From the NCBI GenBank assembly GCA_016702705.1, contig JADJDM010000006.1, positions 248,001-312,000 on the forward strand: 64,000 bases of DNA, read 5' to 3'. The notes under the pieces were generated by a model that was not told the DNA's origin, did not search any database, and saw only the letters and a program-made list of their open reading frames with translations. Of the stretch, positions 28,263-36,671 are shown piece after piece. Made by a program: the position numbers and the translations under genes. Source of the stretch: Bacteroidota bacterium (GTDB lineage Bacteria; Bacteroidota; Bacteroidia; B-17B0; Aurantibacillaceae). The number at the start of each line of letters is the position of its first letter. Positions within the stretch are counted from its first letter, which is position 1.

Positions 28263-29954
28263 ATGCTAGATTCTCCATTACACGAAGATCAACTTCTGCG
28301 TTACACAGTTGATATTGAAGATAAACCTATACGGGGATTCAATCAAACTGCATTGGTTAGCTTTTTTGATTTTAGCGGCAGGAGATTATCACAAGTAAAA
28401 TATGGAGTAATTACTTTCGAAGAAATAATTGCAAAAATAGACGCGGGAGAAAACATTGTCTTAAACAATGCTTACATAAAAAACTTCTCATTAACAGATT
28501 ATAGAACCGAGAAGGGATTTGACGATAGTGTATTTATTACTCTAAAAAATTTCTCGGCTAAAAAAACCTTTTTCGACTGCGACTTATTAACTGATTTCAT
28601 GTATGCCAAATTTGAAGGCGATAAAACAATATTTGATGCCTCCATTTTTGCTAATGGAAATGCTGATTTTAGCAATGCAGATTTTGTTGGCGGAGACGTA
28701 AGTTTTAAAAAAGTGAAATTTGGAAATGGCAATGTGAATTTTCAATCTGTACACTTTGGCGAAGGAAATATAAACTTTAACAATACAAACTTTGGAAGCG
28801 GCAATCTATCTTTTGTAGATTGCTCGTTTAGTCATGGAAACGTTGATTTTAAAAACATCTATATTGGTGACGGCAATGTTGATTTTAAATTTGCGCGCTT
28901 CGAAAACGGAGACATTAGCTTTGACAAAGCAAGTTTTGGAAAAGGAAAAAAGGATTTTAAAAACATTGAATTTGGCGGTGGAAAAATAGATTTTAGACGG
29001 GTTGAATTTAATGATGGTGATGTAGTATTTGAAGGTGCTGAGTTTGGAGACGGGAAAGTTAATTTCAGAAGTTCAACATTTGGCGAAGGACATAAAACAT
29101 TTGATGAAGCAGACTTCGCTCATGGTGAAGCACAATTTGATTTAGTTGAATTTGGAACAGGATCGGTAAGTTTTAATAAAACAAAAGTTCATGATATTTC
29201 CTTTAAAGGTTGTGCACTAAATTGTTATTTTGATTTACGCCTTGGCGAATGTCATCATGTGGATATGTCGAATACAATTGTTAGAGACATTATTGATATA
29301 CTTCCCGAAGATGACCATGTGGTTATAAAAACACTTAATATTAGTGGGATGCGGATTTTAGGCCGAATTTTTATTGATTGGAGGATAAATAATGTGTACG
29401 ACCTTATTCATTCTCAAACAGAAACTCCTCTGTTTAAAATGGCTGAACAATTCCGAATTTTAAAAGAAAATTTTAGAAACAATGGACAATATGAAGATGA
29501 AGATGCTGCATACCTTGAATTTAAAAGATGTGAAAGTAAGGCAAGATTAGAAAAAGATAAAACTACAACCAACATTGTAAAGAAAATTTATGCCTATTCT
29601 AATTATTACTTTCAACGATATGTATTTGATTTCATCGGTCACTACGGAACTAATCCCATCAGGGTGGTTGCAAATATGGGAATTGTGTTTAGTATATTTA
29701 GTTTATTCTTTTATTTTGCAACCGAGTACTTTCCTTCTTTTGGAACAATAGCTACAACCCTGCCTCCTGAATACAATCACATTCATAACTTTTGGAACAC
29801 ATTTTATTACAGTGCAATAACTTTTTTTACAATAGGCTACGGAGATTATTTTGCTGAAGGTTACTTAAAACCATTTGCTGCATTTGAAGGATTTACTGGA
29901 GTATTTTTAATGAGTTATTTTACTGTAGCATTCGTTCGAAAGATTTTACGTTAA
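28263..29954 (+). CDS. Beta-helix repeat protein fused to a 2TM K+ channel
   Basis: The 563-residue product is a fusion. Residues about 115-305 hold at least 15 tandem units of roughly ten residues (pattern F-x-G/D-G-x-V-x-F, e.g. FGNGNVNFQSVHFGEGNINF), a pentapeptide-like solenoid. The C-terminus has two membrane helices (about 468-490 and 540-560) around a pore with the K+ selectivity filter TIGYGD (about 523-528). No RCK/KTN domain is present, so the solenoid, a charged helical linker (about 385-450) or both may serve as the gating region. It starts the five-gene signalling/ion transport set that runs to 35985; 45 bases separate it from the next gene. Confidence 0.88.
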   Translation: MLDSPLHEDQLLRYTVDIEDKPIRGFNQTALVSFFDFSGRRLSQVKYGVITFEEIIAKIDAGENIVLNNAYIKNFSLTDYRTEKGFDDSVFITLKNFSAKKTFFDCDLLTDFMYAKFEGDKTIFDASIFANGNADFSNADFVGGDVSFKKVKFGNGNVNFQSVHFGEGNINFNNTNFGSGNLSFVDCSFSHGNVDFKNIYIGDGNVDFKFARFENGDISFDKASFGKGKKDFKNIEFGGGKIDFRRVEFNDGDVVFEGAEFGDGKVNFRSSTFGEGHKTFDEADFAHGEAQFDLVEFGTGSVSFNKTKVHDISFKGCALNCYFDLRLGECHHVDMSNTIVRDIIDILPEDDHVVIKTLNISGMRILGRIFIDWRINNVYDLIHSQTETPLFKMAEQFRILKENFRNNGQYEDEDAAYLEFKRCESKARLEKDKTTTNIVKKIYAYSNYYFQRYVFDFIGHYGTNPIRVVANMGIVFSIFSLFFYFATEYFPSFGTIATTLPPEYNHIHNFWNTFYYSAITFFTIGYGDYFAEGYLKPFAAFEGFTGVFLMSYFTVAFVRKILR

Positions 29955-29999
29955 AAATCAACATTTTAGATTTACTTAAATCAAACAAAAATTAAAAGT

Positions 30000-30986
30000 A
30001 TGGATACAACTCTATCAAACGAAAACAAAGGCTTACCAGAGGAACAAATTTTAAATATTCCCTCAAAAGCTAAAAAAGATCATGATGATCACGGGCATGA
30101 AGAAGAAAAATTTGATTTGAAGACTTGGATAAAAGATTCCATTTCTATCATTGTGGGCGTGATATTCGCTGTTGTTGGTTTAGAGTTTTTTATTGTTCCA
30201 AATCATTTATTAGATGGAGGTGTAACAGGTATTTCTCTCCTTTTAGCTGGTATAACAAAGATGGATGTTTCTATTTTCATTTTTGTTATTAACCTCCCTT
30301 TTATTTTCATGGGCTATAAACAAATAGGAAAACTATTTGCACTCAAAACATTTCTTGCCATTGTAACCCTGTCTGTAATTATCTTAGTCCTTCACTCCTT
30401 TCACCCAAAACCAATTACTGAAGATAAGTTACTTATTGCAGTATTTGGCGGAATGTTTTTAGGTGCGGGTATTGGTTTTGCCATGCGAGGTGGATGTGTA
30501 CTTGACGGAACAGAAGTATTGGCATTATGGTTAACACGTAAATCAAGTCTGCAAGTAGGAGAGGTTATTTTGATTCTTAATGTTCTAATATTTGCAGTTG
30601 CAGCAATGTTAAATGGTTTAGAAACAGCTTTGTATTCTATTCTTGTGTTTATGGCCGCTTCCAAAACAATCGAATTCCTAACAAATGGTTTAGAGGAGTA
30701 CACTGGAGTTACTATTATTTCTGAAAAAAGCCATGAAATACGTAAAGCTATTATTGCACAGTTGGGTCGGGGAGTTACAATTTATAGTGGGAAACGTGGT
30801 TTACGAGGCAAAAAGGCACAAGAAAGTGGATTAAACGATCGTGATATCATTTATACAGTTGTTACAAAACTAGAGTTAACTAAAGTAAAGAATATTGTGA
30901 ATGAGTTTGATCCAACAAGCTTTATGACTACACAAAGTATTAGCAGTGTAAAAGGAGGAATGGTTAAAGCTAGAAAACTTCACTAA
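30000..30986 (+). CDS. YitT-family membrane protein (DUF161/DUF2179)
   Basis: The 328-residue protein has five or six membrane helices (about 45-230) with the YitT motif GGVTGISLLLAGITK and GGCVLDGTEVLALWL, then a soluble DUF2179 domain (245-320, RGVTIYSGKRGLRGKK). The N-terminus carries a His/Asp-rich stretch (DHDDHGHEEEK) that could bind metal ions. The transport activity of YitT proteins is not established. It lies 45 bases after the channel gene and 86 before the cyclase gene. Confidence 0.85.
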   Translation: MDTTLSNENKGLPEEQILNIPSKAKKDHDDHGHEEEKFDLKTWIKDSISIIVGVIFAVVGLEFFIVPNHLLDGGVTGISLLLAGITKMDVSIFIFVINLPFIFMGYKQIGKLFALKTFLAIVTLSVIILVLHSFHPKPITEDKLLIAVFGGMFLGAGIGFAMRGGCVLDGTEVLALWLTRKSSLQVGEVILILNVLIFAVAAMLNGLETALYSILVFMAASKTIEFLTNGLEEYTGVTIISEKSHEIRKAIIAQLGRGVTIYSGKRGLRGKKAQESGLNDRDIIYTVVTKLELTKVKNIVNEFDPTSFMTTQSISSVKGGMVKARKLH

Positions 30987-31072
30987 TAAATTATTGAAAA
31001 ACACTTATTTTATTTTATCAATCAAATAATTTTGATACATTTATAACAACAAAAATTAATTAGAAATTATTC

Positions 31073-32944
31073 ATGAGTGACCCAAGCGCAAAAAAAACAG
31101 ACCGCTTTAAAAGCAAATTACTTGTAAAAGAATTGCAGTTAGAGGCTTTGCTTGACATCACCAATTCAATTAATTTTAATTTTTCTACACTTGCAGTAAT
31201 TGAAAAGTATAAACACTTTGTAAAAGACCAATTAAAAATAGAAAAGCTTGTTCTGTTCAGTAAATTTGCCCGTTGGCGTTGTTTATTAGACTATGGATTA
31301 GAAGAAGGCGAACTAGATACTATAGACGTTGAGCGCGACTTAATTCATCTTAAAGAAATAACATCTGTAGTTTCTATTCAGATTGATGCTTTAAAAGATT
31401 TTGACATGGTTGTCCCTGTTTATCAGGGAGAAAAACCACTTGCTTATTTGCTATTAGGTGATGCTAGTGATGAAGAAAATAGTGTTAGTGGCATTATTAA
31501 ACATTTAAACTTTTTACAATTACTAACTAACATATGTGTTAGTGCTATCGAAAATCAGCGCCTTGCCAAAGAGGTTCTTAAAAAAGAGCAAGAGCAACGT
31601 AAAATGATTGAGGAGCAAAATGAAAAACTTGAAGGATTAGTATTAATTAGAACCCAAGACTTACAATTAGAAAAAGAAGAATCTGAACGTTTATTAAATA
31701 ATATTTTACCAAAAGAAATTGCAATAGAGTTAAAACGAAATGGTTCAGTTGCGCCAAAAGGTTATGAAGACGCTTCTGTATTATTTACCGACTTTAAAGG
31801 TTTTACAGCTGCATCGGCAAAAATTACTCCACAAGAATTAGTTGGCGAATTAAATGATATTTTCAAAGCCTTCGATTTTATAATGGAGAAGCATGGCTTA
31901 GAAAAAATAAAAACCATTGGAGATGCATATATGGCGGCATGTGGTATTCCGCAAGAATCGAAAACACATGCGATACAGTGTGTACGCGCTGCATTTGACA
32001 TGATTGCGTACCTTGAAAAAAGAAAAGAAACTGCCGAAATAAAATGGGAAATGCGTGTTGGCATTCACTCAGGGTCAATTGTTGCTGGTGTTGTTGGAAC
32101 ATTAAAATTTACTTACGATGTTTGGGGCGATGCAGTTAACACAGCGTCCCGAATGGAAAGTAATGGTGAGCCAGGAAGAATAAATATTTCAGAAAACGCT
32201 TACAACCATGTAAAGGATTTTTTTGAATGTGAATACAGAGGCAAACTTGCTGCAAAAGGGAAAGGTGAAATAGACATGTACTTTGTTAACCGCGAAATCA
32301 TAAGTGAACGTTTAATTAATGTAAAAGATTTTATACTTGACAAATTAGAAAAAGAACTACCTAACGATTTATATTATCACGGTTATCATCACACTATTGA
32401 TGTTTTTGAAGCTGCTTCTGCAATTGCATTAAGGGAAGACATTGGAGTTGCAAATATTGAATTAGTTAAAGTTGCCGCATTATTCCATGATTCTGGATTT
32501 ATAAAACAATACAAAGTTAACGAACCAGTAGGTTGCGAAATTGCAAAAGATTTTTTGCCCAGCTTTAATTATACAAATGAAGAAATAGAAAAAATTTGCG
32601 GAATGATAATGGCAACACAAGTTCCACAAAATCCACAAAATCATTTAGAACAAATAATTTGCGATGCAGATTTAGATTATTTAGGTAGAGCCGATTTTCT
32701 TCCAATAGGAACAACCTTATTTCAAGAATTAAATGGACATGGTATGGAAATGAATCTTCATCAATGGAATGAGATGCAAGTGAAATTCCTGACCTTACAT
32801 AAATATTTTACCGAGACTGCAAGAAAGATGAGAGATACAGGTAAACAAAAGCAATTGGACAAAATTAAAAGTATGTTGAAATTTGATAGCGAATTAAAGG
32901 AATTAGAAAATAAAGCACAAAAAAGACAGACAACAGAAGAATAA
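31073..32944 (+). CDS. Class III adenylate cyclase fused to an HD-type phosphohydrolase
   Basis: The 623-residue protein has a GAF-like sensor (about 20-165), a coiled-coil helix, a class III cyclase domain (about 215-400) and a C-terminal HD domain (about 425-560). Cyclase residues are complete: two metal Asp in FTDFKGFT (about 240) and TIGDAYMAACG, substrate-specific Lys and Asp in KIKTIGD and YDVWGD (adenylate, not guanylate), and transition-state Asn/Arg in VNTASRME. The HD motif is also complete: YHGYHHTIDV, FHDSGF, and DADLDYLG. The protein could therefore make and degrade a nucleotide. It lies 27 bases before the DUF1538 gene. Confidence 0.92.
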   Translation: MSDPSAKKTDRFKSKLLVKELQLEALLDITNSINFNFSTLAVIEKYKHFVKDQLKIEKLVLFSKFARWRCLLDYGLEEGELDTIDVERDLIHLKEITSVVSIQIDALKDFDMVVPVYQGEKPLAYLLLGDASDEENSVSGIIKHLNFLQLLTNICVSAIENQRLAKEVLKKEQEQRKMIEEQNEKLEGLVLIRTQDLQLEKEESERLLNNILPKEIAIELKRNGSVAPKGYEDASVLFTDFKGFTAASAKITPQELVGELNDIFKAFDFIMEKHGLEKIKTIGDAYMAACGIPQESKTHAIQCVRAAFDMIAYLEKRKETAEIKWEMRVGIHSGSIVAGVVGTLKFTYDVWGDAVNTASRMESNGEPGRINISENAYNHVKDFFECEYRGKLAAKGKGEIDMYFVNREIISERLINVKDFILDKLEKELPNDLYYHGYHHTIDVFEAASAIALREDIGVANIELVKVAALFHDSGFIKQYKVNEPVGCEIAKDFLPSFNYTNEEIEKICGMIMATQVPQNPQNHLEQIICDADLDYLGRADFLPIGTTLFQELNGHGMEMNLHQWNEMQVKFLTLHKYFTETARKMRDTGKQKQLDKIKSMLKFDSELKELENKAQKRQTTEE

Positions 32945-32971
32945 CAATTAATTAAAATTAATTTTAATAAT

Positions 32972-34863
32972 ATGTCAGAAGAACAAAACTACGGAAGCGG
33001 TAAAATAAAACTTACCTTTTCAAAAACTTGGGAAATTTTAAAGCCCTACTTAAAAAGCAGGTTCATGGATCAGCTTAAAAGTGTCTGGATTATAATTGCC
33101 TACTTGGTACTTTTTCAAATCGTATTATTACAACTTCCAATTGTATATTCATTAATGATTGGCTTAGGGGTATTAGTTGTAATTCTTGGCTTAATGTTTT
33201 TCATGGAAGGACTCACGCTCGGACTAATGCCTTTTGGAGAAGTAATTGGCGTTAAACTACCTTTAAAATCGAAACTTCCAGTAATTTTAATTTTCGCATT
33301 CCTTTTAGGTGTTGGTGCAACTTTTGCCGAACCTGCAATTGCAGTTTTAAAAGCAGCTGGCTCTGGTGTTAAACCAGAAGCTGCACCTTTGTTATATAGT
33401 TTATTAAACGAATTCTCTGGCCAACTTGTACTTTCGGTTGGCGTTGGTGTTGGTATAGCAGTTTTACTTGGGGTAATGAGGTTTTTAAAAGGATGGTCTC
33501 TTAAAGCTTTTATTATTCCATCAATTGTAATATTATCTGCAATTACACTGTATGCACATTTTAACACTACTCTTAATCCAATTATTGGATTAGCTTGGGA
33601 TTGTGGTGGAGTTACAACAGGTCCAGTAACAGTGCCATTAGTAATTGCTTTAGGAATTGGTGTTTGTCGTGTTGTAAACACTGGCGACTCAAGTAGTGCT
33701 GGATTTGGAATTGTAACACTTGCATCTATTTTACCGGTTCTTGCTGTTTTATCATTAGGTATCTTCCATTATGCTGCTGATGATTATTATGGCGCTAAAA
33801 ACTCTAATTTAAACGTTTCATCAGAAAAATCAATTCAAGTTGCAGCAACAACAAGTACAAGTGGTACAGCCGAATATGATTTTACTGCCTTTACAAATAA
33901 AGAACTGCAGGAGTTTAAAAAGAATGGCTCTGTTTCAGGAACAAATTTAATAACCTTCAAAAGTGATAGTGCATATCTTTCTGATGGGAAAATTGTTGTG
34001 AAAAACCCAACTGTAGTTTTAAAGAAAGAGTCTAAAAACACTGTTAATAAAGATGATGTAAGTGCTTGGGATAAAAAAACAAGTATATTAACTGCAATGA
34101 AAGATAATGTAATTGCAGCATTACAAGCTATTATTCCTCTGTGTTTGTTTTTATTTATTGTACTTCGTTTTGTATTGCGTGAAAAAGTACCGAGAGCCGA
34201 TGAAATATCACTTGGTATTCTTTGTCAGTTTTTGGTATGGCTGTTTTTGGAATAGGAATTACGTTAGGCCTTACTCCATTAGGAAGTCAATTAGGAAGCA
34301 ATATTCCTTCTGCCTTTGCTCGAATTCAACCATGGGGATTAGAAGGTCATCAAGGGCCTTTATTTGGCGCCGGTTTTGGCGGTAAACTAGTTGCAATTGT
34401 ATTTGGTTTCTTCTTAGGTTATGGCGCAACACTTGCCGAACCTGCTTTAAATGCATTAGGTGTAACAGTTGAAAAAATAACAGTTGGTTCATTTAAAAAA
34501 CCGTTGTTAATGCAAACAGTTGCAATTGGTGTTGGATTAGGAATAGCTTTAGGAGTGTTAAAAATCGCATACAATGTTCCTCTCTCTTATTTACTTATTC
34601 CTCCATATTTATTATTGATTCCACTCTCACTCATGTCGTCTGAAGCCTTTGTGAATTTTGGTTGGGACAGTGCTGGTGTAACAACAGGACCAATTACTGT
34701 ACCTTTGGTACTTGCAATGGGATTAGGAATTGGGGCAAATGTACCAGGTGTAATTGATGGATTTGGAATACTTGCATTAGCATCGGTTGCACCAATTATT
34801 GCTGTGCTCACAGTAGGATTAATAGCTTCGAGGTCGAATAAAAAAACTGCTAAAACTAACTAA
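32972..34863 (+). CDS. DUF1538 membrane protein with two domains (one frameshift)
   Basis: It has two DUF1538 domains in one polypeptide: residues about 15-275 and, after a base shift near 34222, 420-630. Each ends with the same motif (GVTTGPVTVPL and GVTTGPITVPL) and has a repeat of LGVGATFAEPA / LGYGATLAEPA. A Ser/Thr-rich soluble linker of about 120 residues separates them. From memory, a two-gene DUF1538 system (UmpA/UmpB) has been reported as a Na+/K+:H+ antiporter; here both parts are fused. It is followed 3 bases later by the PII-like gene, a classical transporter/regulator pairing. Confidence 0.85.
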
Positions 34864-34866
34864 GCC

Positions 34867-35985
34867 ATGGGACAATTAAATTTTCAAAATAACTACTCAT
34901 TAATAACTGCAATTCTTCCAAAAGAGACTGCAAATGAGATATTAAAAAAAGCTATACCTGAAAGTATTAATACAGATATAATTGTGAGTGCACGAGGAAC
35001 TTTTTATAAAGACAAATGGTATCAAAGGTTCACTCCATCAATTAGTCCTGAGGAAAGTATTTTTGAAATTCTTACTCCAGAAAACTTGAGCGTATTGCTA
35101 ATGACTAATATTGCTATAGCTGCAAACCTCCAAGTTTCCGGAATGGGTGCAGTTTATGCAATAAAATGCGAAAAAACACTTTTTCTAAATAATTTAAGTT
35201 TTCCAGATAAAATAGAAGCCTTTTCAGAAGAATACGTTCATTTTAAACATGAACTTACTGGGATATTTTGTATTATTCAAAAAAGCATGGCCGAAAAAGT
35301 AGCAACTGCTGCTATGCGTGCAGGATCTCCTGGTCCAACTATTGCTTTTGGTCAAGGATTAGGGATTAGAGATAAATTAGGATTGCTTCGTATTGCAATT
35401 AGCCCTGAAAAAGAACTGATAAGAGTTGTTGTTGATTCCTTTGATGCAGAAGAAATTTTCAACGCTATGGTTGAAGAGGGTAAGCTAGATACTCCAGGAA
35501 TGGGTTTTATTTATACAATGCCAGTTGAAGATGGAGTAATAAATATTGCAAGTGTTGCACCAGAAAAAAACCAACTTGCCTCTAACCAACAAATCATTAA
35601 AGCAATTGATGAAATTAAGGGCGGAAGCGCTTGGCGTGCTCATTTGGGCCAAAACAATGGTAAAACTCAAAAGAAAACTTTAAGTAATTTATCAAGATTA
35701 ACTTGCGTTGTTGAAAGAGGAAAAGGAGATTCACTTACCAAGGCGGCAATGAATGCAGGTGCTCCAGGTGCAAGTATTACTTATGGTAACAAAAGAAACC
35801 ATACTCAAAATGAAGGGGTAGCGCTTGCTGTAAACAAAGAAATGGAAATTATTGAGATGACCTTAGCACCTCAAAAAGTAGACGAAATAATTTCTGTAAT
35901 GATTGATGCGGCTGTTGCTGAAAACAATAATGACTTATACTTTTATACTCAACCAGTTCCAAAAGCATTAACCTATTTAGGATAA
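34867..35985 (+). CDS. Protein with three tandem PII-like domains
   Basis: The 372-residue protein contains three repeats of a PII-like ferredoxin fold: about 8-118, 130-245 and 265-365. Domains 2 and 3 carry the closest match (MRAGSPGPTIAFGQGLG and MNAGAPGASITYGNKR, the T-loop/glycine-rich region); domain 1 is more diverged. PII proteins act as homotrimers that sense nucleotides and regulate transporters, so one polypeptide with three copies may form an intramolecular trimer. It begins 3 bases after the DUF1538 gene, which makes that transporter its likely target. PII uridylylation-type Tyr is not clearly present. Confidence 0.8.
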   Translation: MGQLNFQNNYSLITAILPKETANEILKKAIPESINTDIIVSARGTFYKDKWYQRFTPSISPEESIFEILTPENLSVLLMTNIAIAANLQVSGMGAVYAIKCEKTLFLNNLSFPDKIEAFSEEYVHFKHELTGIFCIIQKSMAEKVATAAMRAGSPGPTIAFGQGLGIRDKLGLLRIAISPEKELIRVVVDSFDAEEIFNAMVEEGKLDTPGMGFIYTMPVEDGVINIASVAPEKNQLASNQQIIKAIDEIKGGSAWRAHLGQNNGKTQKKTLSNLSRLTCVVERGKGDSLTKAAMNAGAPGASITYGNKRNHTQNEGVALAVNKEMEIIEMTLAPQKVDEIISVMIDAAVAENNNDLYFYTQPVPKALTYLG

Positions 35986-35989
35986 ATAA

Positions 35990-36032
35990 ATTCTATGAGT
36001 ACCTTGTTGGAAATACAAAGTACTCATAGAAT
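35990..36032. repeat. 13-bp inverted repeat between the PII-like and pentapeptide genes
   Basis: ATTCTATGAGTAC (35990-36002) and GTACTCATAGAAT (36020-36032) are perfect arms with a 17-base loop. No T-run follows, and the right arm ends 9 bases before the next start codon. It may therefore control translation or mark an operon boundary rather than act as a simple terminator. Confidence 0.5.
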
Positions 36033-36041
36033 CTCATAAAA

Positions 36042-36614
36042 ATGGAAAAAGTATTCATCACTGATAAGGTAATAGAAAAGCTAGATTTTACTCAAGTACC
36101 TTTGGAATTTGGCGAATACGAGCAATGCAAATTTATTCATTGCAATTTCTCTAGTATTTCCTTAGCAGGTTTTAATTTTTCGGATTGTGAATTTATTAAT
36201 TGCAATTTAAGTTTAGCCAACATAAACAAAACATCATTTAGAGACGTTAAGTTTAAGGATTGTAAATTACTGGGCTTACATTTTAATGATTGTAATCCAT
36301 TTATGTTTAATGCTAATTTCGAAAACTGTTTCTTAAACCTCTCTTCCTTCTATAAATTAAAAATGAAAGGGATAAAATTTATCTCCTGCAGTATGCACGA
36401 AGTGGATTTTTCGGAAACTGATTTAAGCGCTGCATTATTTGATAAATGCGACCTTTCAAATGCTTTATTTGAAACTACCTTACTTGAAAAAGCAGATTTT
36501 AGAACTTCGTACAATTACTCTTTAGACCCTGAGAAAAACAAAATTAAAAAAGCGAAATTTTCGCATGAAGGTATTGCAGGTTTATTAGGAAAGTATGATA
36601 TTATCATTGAATAA
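36042..36614 (+). CDS. Pentapeptide repeat protein, Qnr/MfpA-like
   Basis: The 190-residue protein consists of pentapeptide repeats [A/S/C]-[D/N]-[L/F]-x-x (for example CKFIHCNFSSISLAGFNFSDC and ADFRTSYNYSLDP), which fold into a right-handed quadrilateral beta-helix. The end, DPEKNKIKKAKFS followed by GIAGLLGKYDIIIE, is like the Qnr subgroup C-terminus. Qnr and MfpA mimic DNA and protect gyrase from quinolones or toxins; whether this one does is not shown. It follows the ion-signalling operon after a stem-loop and precedes its own downstream promoter at 36607-36641. Confidence 0.75.
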   Translation: MEKVFITDKVIEKLDFTQVPLEFGEYEQCKFIHCNFSSISLAGFNFSDCEFINCNLSLANINKTSFRDVKFKDCKLLGLHFNDCNPFMFNANFENCFLNLSSFYKLKMKGIKFISCSMHEVDFSETDLSAALFDKCDLSNALFETTLLEKADFRTSYNYSLDPEKNKIKKAKFSHEGIAGLLGKYDIIIE

Positions 36615-36641
36615 GATTCTTAATTTTTTGAAGTATCTTTG
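36607..36641 (+). promoter_or_regulatory. Bacteroidota-type promoter for the DEAD-box helicase
   Basis: A TTG (36607-36609) is followed 24 bases later by TATCTTTG (36634-36641), matching the phylum's -33 TTG / -7 TAnnTTTG pattern. The predicted start site is about 25 bases before the ATG at 36672. The TTG overlaps the end of the pentapeptide gene. Confidence 0.5.
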
Positions 36642-36671
36642 ATTTCTAATAAATTTATTCATTACAAACAC

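Noticed and set aside
31016..31037. TATCAA...TTGATA inverted repeat before the cyclase gene
   Set aside because: Orientation is opposite to the Fnr site, arms are only 6 bp and AT-rich; likely chance.
33115..33681. 188-residue minus-strand ORF opposite DUF1538
   Set aside because: It is a shadow frame of a strongly conserved membrane gene with no recognisable domain.
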